Assembly (NCBI RefSeq): GCF_017355405.1
Contig: NZ_CP061179.1
Span: 124,001 to 188,000 of the forward strand
DNA length: 64,000 bases
Source: Roseomonas haemaphysalidis
GTDB taxonomy: Bacteria; Pseudomonadota; Alphaproteobacteria; Acetobacterales; Acetobacteraceae
Reading direction: 5' to 3'
The first letter of the stretch is position 1. Each line of letters begins with the position of its first letter. The position numbers were made by a program, and so were the translations under genes. The notes beneath the pieces are model-generated. The model ran no database searches and was not told the DNA's origin. It saw only the letters and a list, made by a program, of their open reading frames with translations. Shown one piece after another: positions 44,345 to 52,659 of this stretch.

Positions 44345-45550
44345 CTACTCGGCCGCGTCCACCGTCTGGAAGAACCCCAGCGAGGCGGCGATCTCGCGGA
44401 TGGTCACGACCGCGTGGTCGATCTGCTCCGGCGTGTGCTCGGCGCAGATGCTGGTCCGCAGCAGCGGCTTACCGCCCGGCGTCGCCGAGCCAATGGCCAG
44501 GTTGACGTAGATGCCCGCGGCAAGCAGCCGGTTCCAGAACACGATCGCCGTGCCCTGGTCCGGGCAGCGGATCGAGGCCACGGGGCTGGCGGACGGCCCG
44601 GTGCTCAGCCCGGCCGCGGCCAGCCCGGCATGGAACCGCGCGACGTTGCGGTGCAGCCGGCCCCGCAGCAGCGGCTGGGTTTCCAGCACCGTGATCGCCT
44701 GCGTGACCGAAGCGATCACGGAAGGCGGCAGCGAGGCGGTGAACATGTAGGGGCGGGAGGCGAGCCGCAGCAGATCGAAGTCCTCGGCGTCCGAGGCCAG
44801 AAAGCCACCCACGGCGCCGAGGCTCTTGCTGAAAGTGCCGACCACATAGTCCACGTCCGGCTCGACGCCGTGGGCCTCCGCCAGGCCACGCCCCGCCTCG
44901 CCCAGCACGCCCAGCGAATGCGCCTCGTCCACCATCAGCCAGGCGCCGGCTTCGCGCTTGACGGCGGCGATGTCGCGCAGCGGCGCGACGTCGCCCAGCA
45001 TGCTGTAGACACCCTCGACCACCACGAGCTTCTCGCCCGGCTGGTCCGCCAGGTGGCGCAGGCGGCGGCGCAGGTCCTCGGGGTCGTTGTGGCGGAAGCG
45101 GGTCACCTGGGCGCCCGCCATCCGTGCGCCGTCGTAGATGCTGGCGTGCGAGTCGGCGTCCAGCAGCAGGTGATCCTGCGGCCCGGCGAGCCCCGCCAGC
45201 GCGCCCAGGTTCGCCTGGTAGCCGGTGGAAAAGACCATGGCGTGCCGGCGCTTCAGGAAGCCCGCCAGCCGCGCTTCCAGCGCCGCGTGGCCGCCATAGG
45301 AGCCGTTGGCGATGCGCGAGCCGGTGGTGCCGGTGCCTTCCTCGCGCACCGCGCGGGCGGCCGCGTCCATGCAGCTCTGGTCGAAGGTCAGCCCCAGGTA
45401 GTTGTTGGTGCCCAACAGCACCACCCGGTTGCCGTCCAGCGTCGCCTCGGTCGCGGACAGGATGCGGTCGAACACCACGCCGAAGGGGTCCTGCCCCAAC
45501 TGCATCACGCCGGCGCGAGCATTGCGCAGCTCACGGTACTTGGCCAGCAT
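44345..45550 (-). CDS. spt: Serine palmitoyltransferase
   Basis: A 401-residue PLP-dependent alpha-oxoamine synthase. Landmarks are LGTNNYLGL, SRIANGSYGGH, DADSHASIYDG with H135 stacking on PLP, VDEAHSLG (D208, H211), and FSKSLGAVGG with K242 forming the Schiff base. The family also holds 8-amino-7-oxononanoate and 5-aminolevulinate synthases and KBL. Serine palmitoyltransferase is chosen because a dedicated carrier protein lies one base upstream and an acyl-AMP ligase, GNAT ceramide synthase and ceramide reductase are in the cluster. It would condense serine with an acyl-ACP to 3-oxo-sphinganine in the cytoplasm. It is convergent with the headgroup operon. Confidence 0.85.
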   Translation of the reverse strand: MLAKYRELRNARAGVMQLGQDPFGVVFDRILSATEATLDGNRVVLLGTNNYLGLTFDQSCMDAAARAVREEGTGTTGSRIANGSYGGHAALEARLAGFLKRRHAMVFSTGYQANLGALAGLAGPQDHLLLDADSHASIYDGARMAGAQVTRFRHNDPEDLRRRLRHLADQPGEKLVVVEGVYSMLGDVAPLRDIAAVKREAGAWLMVDEAHSLGVLGEAGRGLAEAHGVEPDVDYVVGTFSKSLGAVGGFLASDAEDFDLLRLASRPYMFTASLPPSVIASVTQAITVLETQPLLRGRLHRNVARFHAGLAAAGLSTGPSASPVASIRCPDQGTAIVFWNRLLAAGIYVNLAIGSATPGGKPLLRTSICAEHTPEQIDHAVVTIREIAASLGFFQTVDAAE

Positions 45551-45551
45551 G

Positions 45552-45797
45552 TTAGGCGATCTTCTTGGAAGCGATGATGACCTGGGTCAGGTCGCCAACC
45601 GTCTGAATTTCAGCGAATTGGTTCATCGGGATCATGGTATCGAACTGCGTCTCGATATGTAGGATGACGTCCATCACGGCGACGGAATCGAGGCTGAGAT
45701 CACGGAGGATGTTGGTTTCCGCGGTGATGCGGTGCTCGGGGCCTATGACAGACTGGATGGCCGCCACCACCTGCTGATGGATTTCGTCCTGTTGCAA
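45552..45797 (-). CDS. acpR: Acyl carrier protein for sphingolipid synthesis
   Basis: An 81-residue carrier protein with a four-helix pattern and a phosphopantetheine site at S38 in LSLDSVAVMD, preceded by the acidic NILRDLS approach. It starts at TTG with GGAGA upstream. In sphingolipid-making alphaproteobacteria a special carrier, AcpR, delivers the acyl chain to serine palmitoyltransferase. Here the Spt gene follows at a distance of one base. The acyl-AMP ligase at 32.4 kb is the likely loading enzyme. Confidence 0.85.
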   Translation of the reverse strand: MQQDEIHQQVVAAIQSVIGPEHRITAETNILRDLSLDSVAVMDVILHIETQFDTMIPMNQFAEIQTVGDLTQVIIASKKIA

Positions 45798-45900
45798 ACG
45801 GGGTCTCCGGGAAAGCTGCTGAGATCTGGCGTTAGGTCATAAAGAAGTTTTAATCAAATGGTAGCGTCGTTGCGGTTTACCATCGGGGTTCCGCCATGCG

Positions 45901-47244
45901 TCAGGCGAAGATGTCGGAGGCTGACCGGGCCTGTGCGGCGGAGATCACGATCGCCGTGAAGATGGCGGCCAGGCCCGCGCCTGGAAGGCCGTAGGCGGAG
46001 ATCGTGGCCAGCGCCACGGGGATGTACAACAGGGCCGCCAGCAGCCGCGCCCCGAGCGCCGCCTTCTGCCGCCCGGTTGAGATCAACAGTGGTTCAAGCG
46101 CGAAGGACGCGAAGCCGATGGCCGAGGCGCCGGCCAGCATCAGCATGACCGGAAAGGCCGGCAATGCCTGCGCGCCGCCGATCAGCTGCAGCAATGGCGA
46201 GCCCAGCAGCGCCAACGCCCCGAGGATGAGCACCGAGCCTGCCGTCGACACCAGCAGCACCCGGCGCAGCAGCGCCGCGATCGCCGTCTTGTCACGGACT
46301 GCGGCAAGGCGCGCGAGCTCCGGATAGATGGCGGGGCTGAGGAAGCGGCTGGGCTTCAGGGCGGCATCCCCGACCTGCAGAGCAATGGCGAACAGCGCGG
46401 CCTCCGCCGGGCCCAGCATCAGCCCGACGCTGAGCGTGCCCAGATGCCCCGATACCAGGGACAAGGTCGTGGTCAGGTTGGTGGACCAGACAAACGACCA
46501 CAGCCCGGGATGGGCGGCCGTGACCGACGGCAGCGGCGCCTTGTCGCCGGCATCACCTAGAAGACCCCGGCGGCCCAGTTCGCGATACGCCGCATAAGCC
46601 AGCGACAGGCCACCCAGCACCGTGGCCAGGTACCAGACGGCCAGGAAGCCGTTGACGCCCCAGCCCAGCAACGCGCCGAGCGACGCGCCCGCCAGCCGGA
46701 ACAGGGCACCAAGCGTGTCCCGGGTGGCCAGTACGTCAAACCTGTCGAACAACCGCAGCAGCCCGGTCGGTGTCGCCATCACCATGAAGGCGGTCGAGGT
46801 GGCGTAGGCCGTGGCTACCAGCGCCAGGCCCGGTGGGATGTCAAAGAAACGCCCGAACAGAAAGGCCAGAGCGCCGCACAGCACGATTCCAAAAAGACCA
46901 GCGCCGGCATCCAGCCAAACGGTGAAGCGCACCAGCGCGCGGAACTCCGGCCTCCGCTGCTGTTCGAGGCTGGCCGCGCCGAAGCGCAGCACCGCCTGCC
47001 AGGACTGGAACTTGGTGAAGGCCGCCGTAGCCTGCGCGAAGGTATGGATCAGGATCAGCGTGCCAAAGACCTCGGCGCCGAGCGAGCGGAGAGCGATGCC
47101 TGTGGCGGCAAGGTTCAGCAACCCCATGGCGACCTTGCCGCCCATCAGCGTGCCAGCGTTGCGGAGCATGCGGCGGAAGACGGTCTGTTTGGCGGCGCCC
47201 CCACGGGATGCGGGCTGCGTGGTGTTTTGCGGGGGGATCAGCAT
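45901..47244 (-). CDS. Polysaccharide/lipid flippase-like membrane protein (MOP superfamily)
   Basis: A 447-residue membrane protein with roughly 12-14 helices and the Wzx-like texture of oligosaccharide flippases (NAGTLMGGKVAMGLLNLAAT, ATGIALRSLGAEVFGTLILIH). I start at MLIPPQNTTQ; earlier methionines overlap the upstream lipoprotein gene. Such proteins move lipid-linked glycans, or perhaps lipids, across the inner membrane. Located just outside Spt/AcpR and in the same direction, it might serve a sphingolipid or an unrelated surface glycan; no glycosyltransferase is near. Confidence 0.78.
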   Translation of the reverse strand: MLIPPQNTTQPASRGGAAKQTVFRRMLRNAGTLMGGKVAMGLLNLAATGIALRSLGAEVFGTLILIHTFAQATAAFTKFQSWQAVLRFGAASLEQQRRPEFRALVRFTVWLDAGAGLFGIVLCGALAFLFGRFFDIPPGLALVATAYATSTAFMVMATPTGLLRLFDRFDVLATRDTLGALFRLAGASLGALLGWGVNGFLAVWYLATVLGGLSLAYAAYRELGRRGLLGDAGDKAPLPSVTAAHPGLWSFVWSTNLTTTLSLVSGHLGTLSVGLMLGPAEAALFAIALQVGDAALKPSRFLSPAIYPELARLAAVRDKTAIAALLRRVLLVSTAGSVLILGALALLGSPLLQLIGGAQALPAFPVMLMLAGASAIGFASFALEPLLISTGRQKAALGARLLAALLYIPVALATISAYGLPGAGLAAIFTAIVISAAQARSASDIFA

Positions 47245-47287
47245 CGGATCAATGATTTCAGCGCGAACGGCTTGGGTGGCGGCGGTC

Positions 47288-47755
47288 TCATTCTGCCTGC
47301 TGGCGCGTCGCCTCATACCGGTAGGTGCAGGAATGGCGGCGCACCACATCCATCTCCGGCGGAATATCGGCGGCCATCAGCTGGTCGCCGCGGATCAACC
47401 CCGAGGCTGACCTGTCAAGGGCCTGCGGCCGCAGCACCACCCTGCCGTCGGCGGCCACGGACCCGTCCAGCAGGATGTGCCGTACCGCCGACCGGCGGTG
47501 CCGCGAGGCGTACATCTCGATCTCTTGCCCGTGCACCCTGAACCAGACTTTTTTCTCCTGACCCCGGCACAGTGCGGTCTGCCCGACCGGCAGCTGCCGC
47601 CCTTCGTACCATCCGTCCAAGGGCGTAGCAGGTGCGGGCGCCTGTTCGAGCGGAGCGGCGCGGCTTTGCAGGGGGGCGTCCGATGAGGGTGCCGCGCAGC
47701 CGGCGAGGAGCAGCATACCACACAAAGCCGTTCGGACAGATCGTGCCGCCATCAT
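47288..47755 (-). CDS. Small lipoprotein of unknown function
   Basis: A 155-residue lipoprotein. The signal ends in a clear lipobox, MLLLAGC, followed by an Ala/Pro/Ser-rich linker and a beta-strand-rich domain of about 100 residues (DGWYEGRQLPVG, VWFRVHGQEIEMY, DGSVAADGRVVLRP, CTYRYEA). Two cysteines could form a disulfide. The start at 47755 has AGGGA upstream; the longer frame before it is not protein-like. It precedes the flippase gene in the same direction. I do not recognise a family. Confidence 0.72.
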   Translation of the reverse strand: MMAARSVRTALCGMLLLAGCAAPSSDAPLQSRAAPLEQAPAPATPLDGWYEGRQLPVGQTALCRGQEKKVWFRVHGQEIEMYASRHRRSAVRHILLDGSVAADGRVVLRPQALDRSASGLIRGDQLMAADIPPEMDVVRRHSCTYRYEATRQQAE

Positions 47756-48031
47756 ATCGAGGTCCCTTTTGCCATAGAACTGTAGCACAATCGGCCTGAC
47801 CCCGCTTCGGCCGAGTGTGAAGGGCCCGGCGCACAGGCCATCATTGTGGCTCTGGCCTGAGCCAGACCAGGGAAATGCCAGGCATAAGGGACGTCCAGGG
47901 CCATCCTGGCTAAGGGTAATGGTACGACGAACGAAATCGCCGGCTTCGATCAACCCTGCCGGGTTTCTCGGCGGCGTGGCCGCGATGTCCAACCTTCTTG
48001 ACCAACGCAACCGAAGCTGCGGGGCCCGGCG

Positions 48032-49069
48032 CTAAGGCAGGTTCTCCCGCAGCAGGATCTCGCCGACCGGCCGGCCGACGTTCTGCTCCGTCGGCAATCC
48101 GGCGCGGAGGTTGTCGAAGATCGCCGCGCAGTCCATCAAGAGCGCCCGCGGGTTCTGCGTGATCACGACGTCCATCGTCCCGTCGATCAGCAGCGCCCTG
48201 GTGTCCGACGTCAGGCCGTGGCCGATGAACACGATCTCCTGCTCCTTCCGGGCCTCTCGCAGCGCGCGCGCGATGCCGGCCGATGCACCACCGATATTAT
48301 AAAGGCCCGCCAGGTCAGGGTGACGGGCCAGCAGCGCCTTGGCCTGCCGGTAATTCTCCGCTTCGTCGTCATGCCCTTCCCGCACACCGAGCACCTCCAC
48401 GGCCGGGAACAATTCGGCGAACAGGTGCAGGAACCCCATCTCCCGCTCCTCATGCGCCCGGTAGCTCAGGCTGCCGGCAATCATCGCCACCTTGGCGGGG
48501 CGCGGCCCGATGAACCGCGCCATCATGTAGCCCGCGGTACGCCCGGTGGAACGATTGTCGAGCCCCACATAGGCCGCCCGCCGGGTGTTCGCGATGTCGG
48601 AGATCAGCGTCACCGTCGGGATGCCGGCTTCTGCCAGAGCGTCCACGGCCTCGCGCACGGCAGGGTGTTCCAACGCCATGAAGGCTACGCCCTCGGCCTC
48701 GCGCCCCGCATCGCGCAGGGCGCGTGCCAGCAGCGCCGGGTTGAAGGACCGGATGAACTCCACCCGCGCCGTGAAGCCGAAGGCCTCGAACCGCGCCCGC
48801 GTTTCCGCGACCAGCTGTCCGAGCATCGCCAGAAAGCGGTTGGAGCCTTCCGGCAACAGGAACACCAGGCGCTGCGGGCGCCGCGTCTTCGCGATGTAGG
48901 GGCCGCTGTCCAGAATGTAGCCGAGCGCCGCTGCAGCGCGCACCACGCGCTCCACCGTCACCGCGCGCACCCCGGCGCGGCCGTGCAGCACGCGGTCCAC
49001 CGTCGCGGTCGATACGCCAGCCGCGCGGGCCACATCGGGCACGCGCGAACGCGCTAGAGGCTTGTCCAT
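48032..49069 (-). CDS. LacI family transcriptional regulator
   Basis: A 345-residue regulator. The HTH is at the N-terminus (VPDVARAAGVSTATVDRVLHG), followed by a periplasmic-binding-like sensor domain (RLVFLLPEGSNRF, YVGLDNRSTGRTAGY, NIGGASAGIARAL, VVITQNP). It diverges from a TRAP/RuBisCO-like catabolic operon. The start codon itself lies within one of two identical 15-base repeats that flank the promoter region, suggesting autoregulation together with control of the operon. Confidence 0.9.
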   Translation of the reverse strand: MDKPLARSRVPDVARAAGVSTATVDRVLHGRAGVRAVTVERVVRAAAALGYILDSGPYIAKTRRPQRLVFLLPEGSNRFLAMLGQLVAETRARFEAFGFTARVEFIRSFNPALLARALRDAGREAEGVAFMALEHPAVREAVDALAEAGIPTVTLISDIANTRRAAYVGLDNRSTGRTAGYMMARFIGPRPAKVAMIAGSLSYRAHEEREMGFLHLFAELFPAVEVLGVREGHDDEAENYRQAKALLARHPDLAGLYNIGGASAGIARALREARKEQEIVFIGHGLTSDTRALLIDGTMDVVITQNPRALLMDCAAIFDNLRAGLPTEQNVGRPVGEILLRENLP

Positions 49070-49081
49070 CAGAATCCATCA
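49067..49081. promoter_or_regulatory. 15-base repeat, copy 1 (LacI operator candidate)
   Basis: CATCAGAATCCATCA, overlapping the LacI start codon. An identical copy sits 72 bases downstream, ahead of the TRAP operon. Each copy is itself two CATCA units spaced by five bases, and a reverse-oriented relative (TTTGATGCAT) lies between the copies. Confidence 0.6.
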
Positions 49082-49138
49082 GAAATCGGGTTTGACGCTC
49101 GATGTTTGATGCATATAGCGTAGCCGAACCTCAAAACA

Positions 49139-49153
49139 CATCAGAATCCATCA
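49139..49153. promoter_or_regulatory. 15-base repeat, copy 2 (LacI operator candidate)
   Basis: An exact second copy of CATCAGAATCCATCA, 27 bases before the DctP start and just upstream of its ribosome site GAGGGAGGGG. The two copies bracket the divergent promoters, a layout that would allow repressor binding at both ends and possibly looping. Confidence 0.6.
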
Positions 49154-49179
49154 AAAAATCGAGGGAGGGGATCGAAGCC

Positions 49180-50193
49180 ATGACCACCATGACGCGCCGT
49201 GCCGCATTCGGCCTTGCCGCCGGCCTTCCGGCCGCCCTGCTCGCCGCGCCGCGCATCGCACGTGCTGCGGAGTTCGACTGGAAGTACGGGCACAACCTGC
49301 CCGTCACCCACCCTCTGCACATCCGCGCGCAGGAGGCGGTGGAGCGCATCGCGCGCGAATCCAACGGCCGCGTGGACATCAAGATCTTTCCCAACAACCA
49401 GCTCGGCGGCGATACCGACATGCTGTCGCAGGTGCGCAGCGGCGGCATCACCTTCTTCACGCCCTCGGCGCTGGTCATCGCCACGCTGGTGCCGGTCGCC
49501 GCCATCAACGCGGTGGGCTTCGCCTTCGCGGATTATGACCAGGTCTGGAAGGCGATGGATGGCGGCGTCGGTGCCGCGGTGCGCCAGGCGATCAGCAAGG
49601 TCAACCTGCATGCCTTCGAGAAGATGTGGGACAATGGCTTCCGCCAGATGACCACCAGCGGCCGCGCCATCGACGGTGCCGCCGCCATGGACGGGCTGAA
49701 GATCCGCGTGCCGGTCTCGCCGCTGTCCATCTCGATGTTCCGCGGCCTGGGCGCCTCGCCGGCCAGCCTGCAGTTCAGCGAGGTCTATTCCGCGCTCCAG
49801 ACCAAGATCGTCGACGCGCAGGAAAACCCGCTGCCGATCATCCAGGTCGCCAAGCTCTACGAGGTGCAGAAGAGCTGCGCGCTGACCAATCACATCTGGG
49901 ATGGCTATTGGTTCATCGCCAGCGGCCGCGTGTGGCGCGGCGTGCCGGCGGACCTGCAGTCGATCGTCTCCAATGCCATCAACGAGGCAGGTCTTGCCCA
50001 GCGCGGCGACATCGCGGGCCTGAACGCGACCGTGCAGGCGGACCTTCAGTCCAAGGGGCTCGCCTTCAACCGCACGGACCCGGACAGCTTCCGCGCCAAG
50101 CTGCGCGCCGCTGGCTTCTATGGCGAATGGAAGACGCGCTTCGGCGACGAGGCCTGGGGCCTGCTCGAAACCGCCGTCGGCAAGCTGGCCTGA
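49180..50193 (+). CDS. TRAP transporter substrate-binding protein, DctP family
   Basis: A 337-residue periplasmic binding protein with a twin-arginine leader (MTRRAAFGLAAGLPAALLAAP). DctP landmarks are FDWKYGHNLPVTHPLHIRA, VDIKIFPNNQLGGDTDML, GLKIRVPVSPLS and AQENPLPII, which includes the conserved region that binds the ligand carboxylate. It delivers an organic or sugar acid to the fused membrane component encoded 11 bases downstream. First gene of the operon after the LacI operator. Confidence 0.92.
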   Translation: MTTMTRRAAFGLAAGLPAALLAAPRIARAAEFDWKYGHNLPVTHPLHIRAQEAVERIARESNGRVDIKIFPNNQLGGDTDMLSQVRSGGITFFTPSALVIATLVPVAAINAVGFAFADYDQVWKAMDGGVGAAVRQAISKVNLHAFEKMWDNGFRQMTTSGRAIDGAAAMDGLKIRVPVSPLSISMFRGLGASPASLQFSEVYSALQTKIVDAQENPLPIIQVAKLYEVQKSCALTNHIWDGYWFIASGRVWRGVPADLQSIVSNAINEAGLAQRGDIAGLNATVQADLQSKGLAFNRTDPDSFRAKLRAAGFYGEWKTRFGDEAWGLLETAVGKLA

Positions 50194-50204
50194 GGACCGC
50201 GCGC

Positions 50205-52082
50205 ATGGCCGGCCAGCTCACCGCCCTCGATCCCGTGGCGCTGCCCGGCGGCATGCTCGCGCGCGCCGCCTTCGGCTTTGACCGCGTGCTTGGCGGCGTG
50301 CTGGAAGCCACCGCCGCGGCGCTGGTGCTGGCCGAGATCCTGATCCTCGGCACCGGCGTCACCGCGCGCTACGTGTTCCACGCGCCGATCATCTGGACCG
50401 ACGAGCTGGCGTCCATCCTGTTCCTGTGGCTGTCCATGCTGGGCGCCGTGGTGGCGCTGCGGCGGGGCGAGCACATGCGGATGACCGGGCTGGTCAGCCG
50501 CGTCGGGCCACGCACCCGCGCGGTGCTGGAAGCGCTGGCGCTGACCGCCTCGCTCGCCTTCGTGCTGCTGGTGCTGCACCACGCGATGGAATACGCAAGC
50601 GAGGAGTCCTTCATCGTCACGCCGGCGCTGGAAATCAGCAACGCCTGGCGCGCCGCGGCACTGCCGGTGGGCCTCGCGCTGATGATCCCGGTGGGGCTGG
50701 TGCGGCTGCTGCGCCTGGGCCAGCCGCTGGCCGTGCTGCTGGCGCTGGCGCTGACGGCGGGCACGGTGCTGGCCTTCTGGCTGCTGGGGCCGACGTTGCG
50801 GCCGCTCGGCCAGATCAACCTGCTGATTTTCTTCGTGGGGCTGGTGGCGGTGAACGTCTTCGCCGGCGTGCCCATCGCCTTTTCCTTCGCGCTCGCTACC
50901 TTTGCCTATCTCGCCTGCACCACCTCGACACCGCTGCTGGTGGTGGTGGGGCGGCTGGACGAAGGGATGTCGCACCTCATCCTCCTGGCGGTGCCGCTGT
51001 TCGTGTTCCTCGGCGCGCTGATCGAAATGACGGGCATGGCGCGCGCCATGATCGGCGTGCTGGCTGGCCTGCTCGGCCATGTGCGCGGCGGGCTGTCCTA
51101 CGTGCTGATCGGCGCGATGTACCTGGTATCCGGTATTTCCGGCTCCAAGATCGCCGACATGGCGGCGATCGCCCCCGTGCTGTTCCCCGAGATGAAGGCG
51201 CGCGGCGCCAAGCCGGGTGACCTGGTGGCACTGCTTTCGGCCACCGGCGCGCAGACCGAGACCATCCCGCCATCCATCGTGCTGATCACCATCGGCTCGG
51301 TCACCGGCATCTCCATCGCGGCGCTGTTCACCGGCGGGATGGTGCCGGCGCTGGTGCTGGGTGCCTGCCTTTGCTTCGTGGTGTGGCGCCGCTACCGGCA
51401 CGAGGACCTCAGCCACGTCGCGCGCCCCTCCTGGCCGCAGGTGGGGCGGCTGGCCATCGTGGCGCTGCCCGCCATCGCGCTGCCCTTCATCATCCGCGCG
51501 GCGGTGGTGGAAGGCATCGCGACGGCGACCGAGGTTTCCACCATCGGCATCGGCTATGCCACGCTGATGGGGCTGTTCGTGTACCGGCAGTTTGACTGGC
51601 GGCGCCTCGGCCCCATGCTGGCGGATACCGCGGCGCTGACGGGCGCCATCATCTTCATCATCGGCTGCGCGACCGCCATGGCCTGGGGCCTGACGCAGTC
51701 CGGCTTCAGCCAAAGCTTGGCACGCCTGATGGGCGCCATTCCCGGCGGCACCTACGGCTTCCTGGCGGTGTCCATCGTCGCCTTCATCGTCCTGGGGTCG
51801 GTGCTGGAAGGCATCCCCGCCATCGTGCTGTTCGGCCCTTTGGTCTTTCCGCTGGCCAAGGCGGCGGGGGTGCACGAGGTGCACTATGCGATGGTGGTGA
51901 TCTTCGCGATGGGCATCGGGCTTTTCGCGCCGCCCTTCGGGGTTGGCTACTACGGCGCCTGCGCCACCAGCAAGGTCAACCCGGACGAGGGGCTCCGCTA
52001 CATCTGGGGCTACATGGCCGCGCTGCTGGTCGGGCTGGTGCTGGTCGCCGCCGTTCCCTGGTTTTCCATCGGCTTCCTCTAA
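50205..52082 (+). CDS. TRAP transporter fused permease, DctQM
   Basis: A 625-residue inner-membrane protein joining the small DctQ subunit (about residues 1-180, four helices, with TDELASILFLWLSMLGAVV) to the large DctM subunit (about twelve helices; GVPIAFSFAL, VSGISGSKIADMAA, PSIVLI). Together with the DctP protein it forms a sodium- or proton-driven high-affinity importer. DctQ and DctM are separate genes in many species, so the fusion is worth noting but not rare. The likely cargo is the acid degraded by the RuBisCO-like protein and kinase downstream. Confidence 0.92.
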   Translation: MAGQLTALDPVALPGGMLARAAFGFDRVLGGVLEATAAALVLAEILILGTGVTARYVFHAPIIWTDELASILFLWLSMLGAVVALRRGEHMRMTGLVSRVGPRTRAVLEALALTASLAFVLLVLHHAMEYASEESFIVTPALEISNAWRAAALPVGLALMIPVGLVRLLRLGQPLAVLLALALTAGTVLAFWLLGPTLRPLGQINLLIFFVGLVAVNVFAGVPIAFSFALATFAYLACTTSTPLLVVVGRLDEGMSHLILLAVPLFVFLGALIEMTGMARAMIGVLAGLLGHVRGGLSYVLIGAMYLVSGISGSKIADMAAIAPVLFPEMKARGAKPGDLVALLSATGAQTETIPPSIVLITIGSVTGISIAALFTGGMVPALVLGACLCFVVWRRYRHEDLSHVARPSWPQVGRLAIVALPAIALPFIIRAAVVEGIATATEVSTIGIGYATLMGLFVYRQFDWRRLGPMLADTAALTGAIIFIIGCATAMAWGLTQSGFSQSLARLMGAIPGGTYGFLAVSIVAFIVLGSVLEGIPAIVLFGPLVFPLAKAAGVHEVHYAMVVIFAMGIGLFAPPFGVGYYGACATSKVNPDEGLRYIWGYMAALLVGLVLVAAVPWFSIGFL

Positions 52083-52115
52083 GCCGCTCCCCCTTCCGCA
52101 AGCGAGACACGAACG

Positions 52116-52655
52116 ATGAGCCGCTTCTTCGGCGAGATCCGCCAGCTTGGCTACGTGGTGCCCGACATCGAGGCCGCCATGGACTACTGGACCCGCGAGC
52201 TGGGCGTCGGTCCCTTCTTCTACAATCCGCGCGTGCCTATCGAGAACTATCGCTACCGGGGTGAAAGCCACGTGCCGCACAACTCGGTCGCCCTGGCCAA
52301 TTCCGGTGCGCTTCAGGTGGAGCTGATCCAGTGCCGCAACGCGGTGCCGTCCATGTACAAGGACTTCACCGATGCCGGGCGCAGCGGGCTGCAGCACGTC
52401 GCCTACTGGACCAGCGACTACGACGCCGACCTTGCCCGTCTGACCGCCGAGGGCTTCGAGCCGGTGATGAGCGGCGAGGTCGGCACGCGCGGACGCTTCG
52501 TGTATTTCGATACCGAGTACCACCCGGGCACCGTGATCGAACTGTCCGAGGTAGCGGGGCCCAAGGGTGAGATGTTCCGCTTGATCCGCGAGGCTTCCGA
52601 AGGCTGGGACGGCAGCGACCCGGTGCGCCCCTTCCCCGACCTGTCGAAACTCTGA
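52116..52655 (+). CDS. VOC family protein (glyoxalase-like)
   Basis: A 179-residue metalloprotein of the vicinal-oxygen-chelate superfamily, with two paired beta-alpha-beta-beta-beta modules: IRQLGYVVPDIEAAMDYW with GVGPFF, then GLQHVAYWTSDYDADLARL with TVIELSEV. Candidate metal ligands are the histidine in LQHVAY and glutamates in QVELIQ and VIELSE. Family members act as isomerases, epimerases, dioxygenases or lyases. Located between the transporter and the RuBisCO-like gene, it may isomerise the imported acid before phosphorylation. That is inference. Confidence 0.82.
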   Translation: MSRFFGEIRQLGYVVPDIEAAMDYWTRELGVGPFFYNPRVPIENYRYRGESHVPHNSVALANSGALQVELIQCRNAVPSMYKDFTDAGRSGLQHVAYWTSDYDADLARLTAEGFEPVMSGEVGTRGRFVYFDTEYHPGTVIELSEVAGPKGEMFRLIREASEGWDGSDPVRPFPDLSKL

Positions 52656-52659
52656 TCCG

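Noticed and set aside
44345-45550. Considered as 8-amino-7-oxononanoate synthase or glycine C-acetyltransferase
   Set aside because: No biotin or threonine genes nearby, whereas a private carrier protein and ceramide enzymes are.
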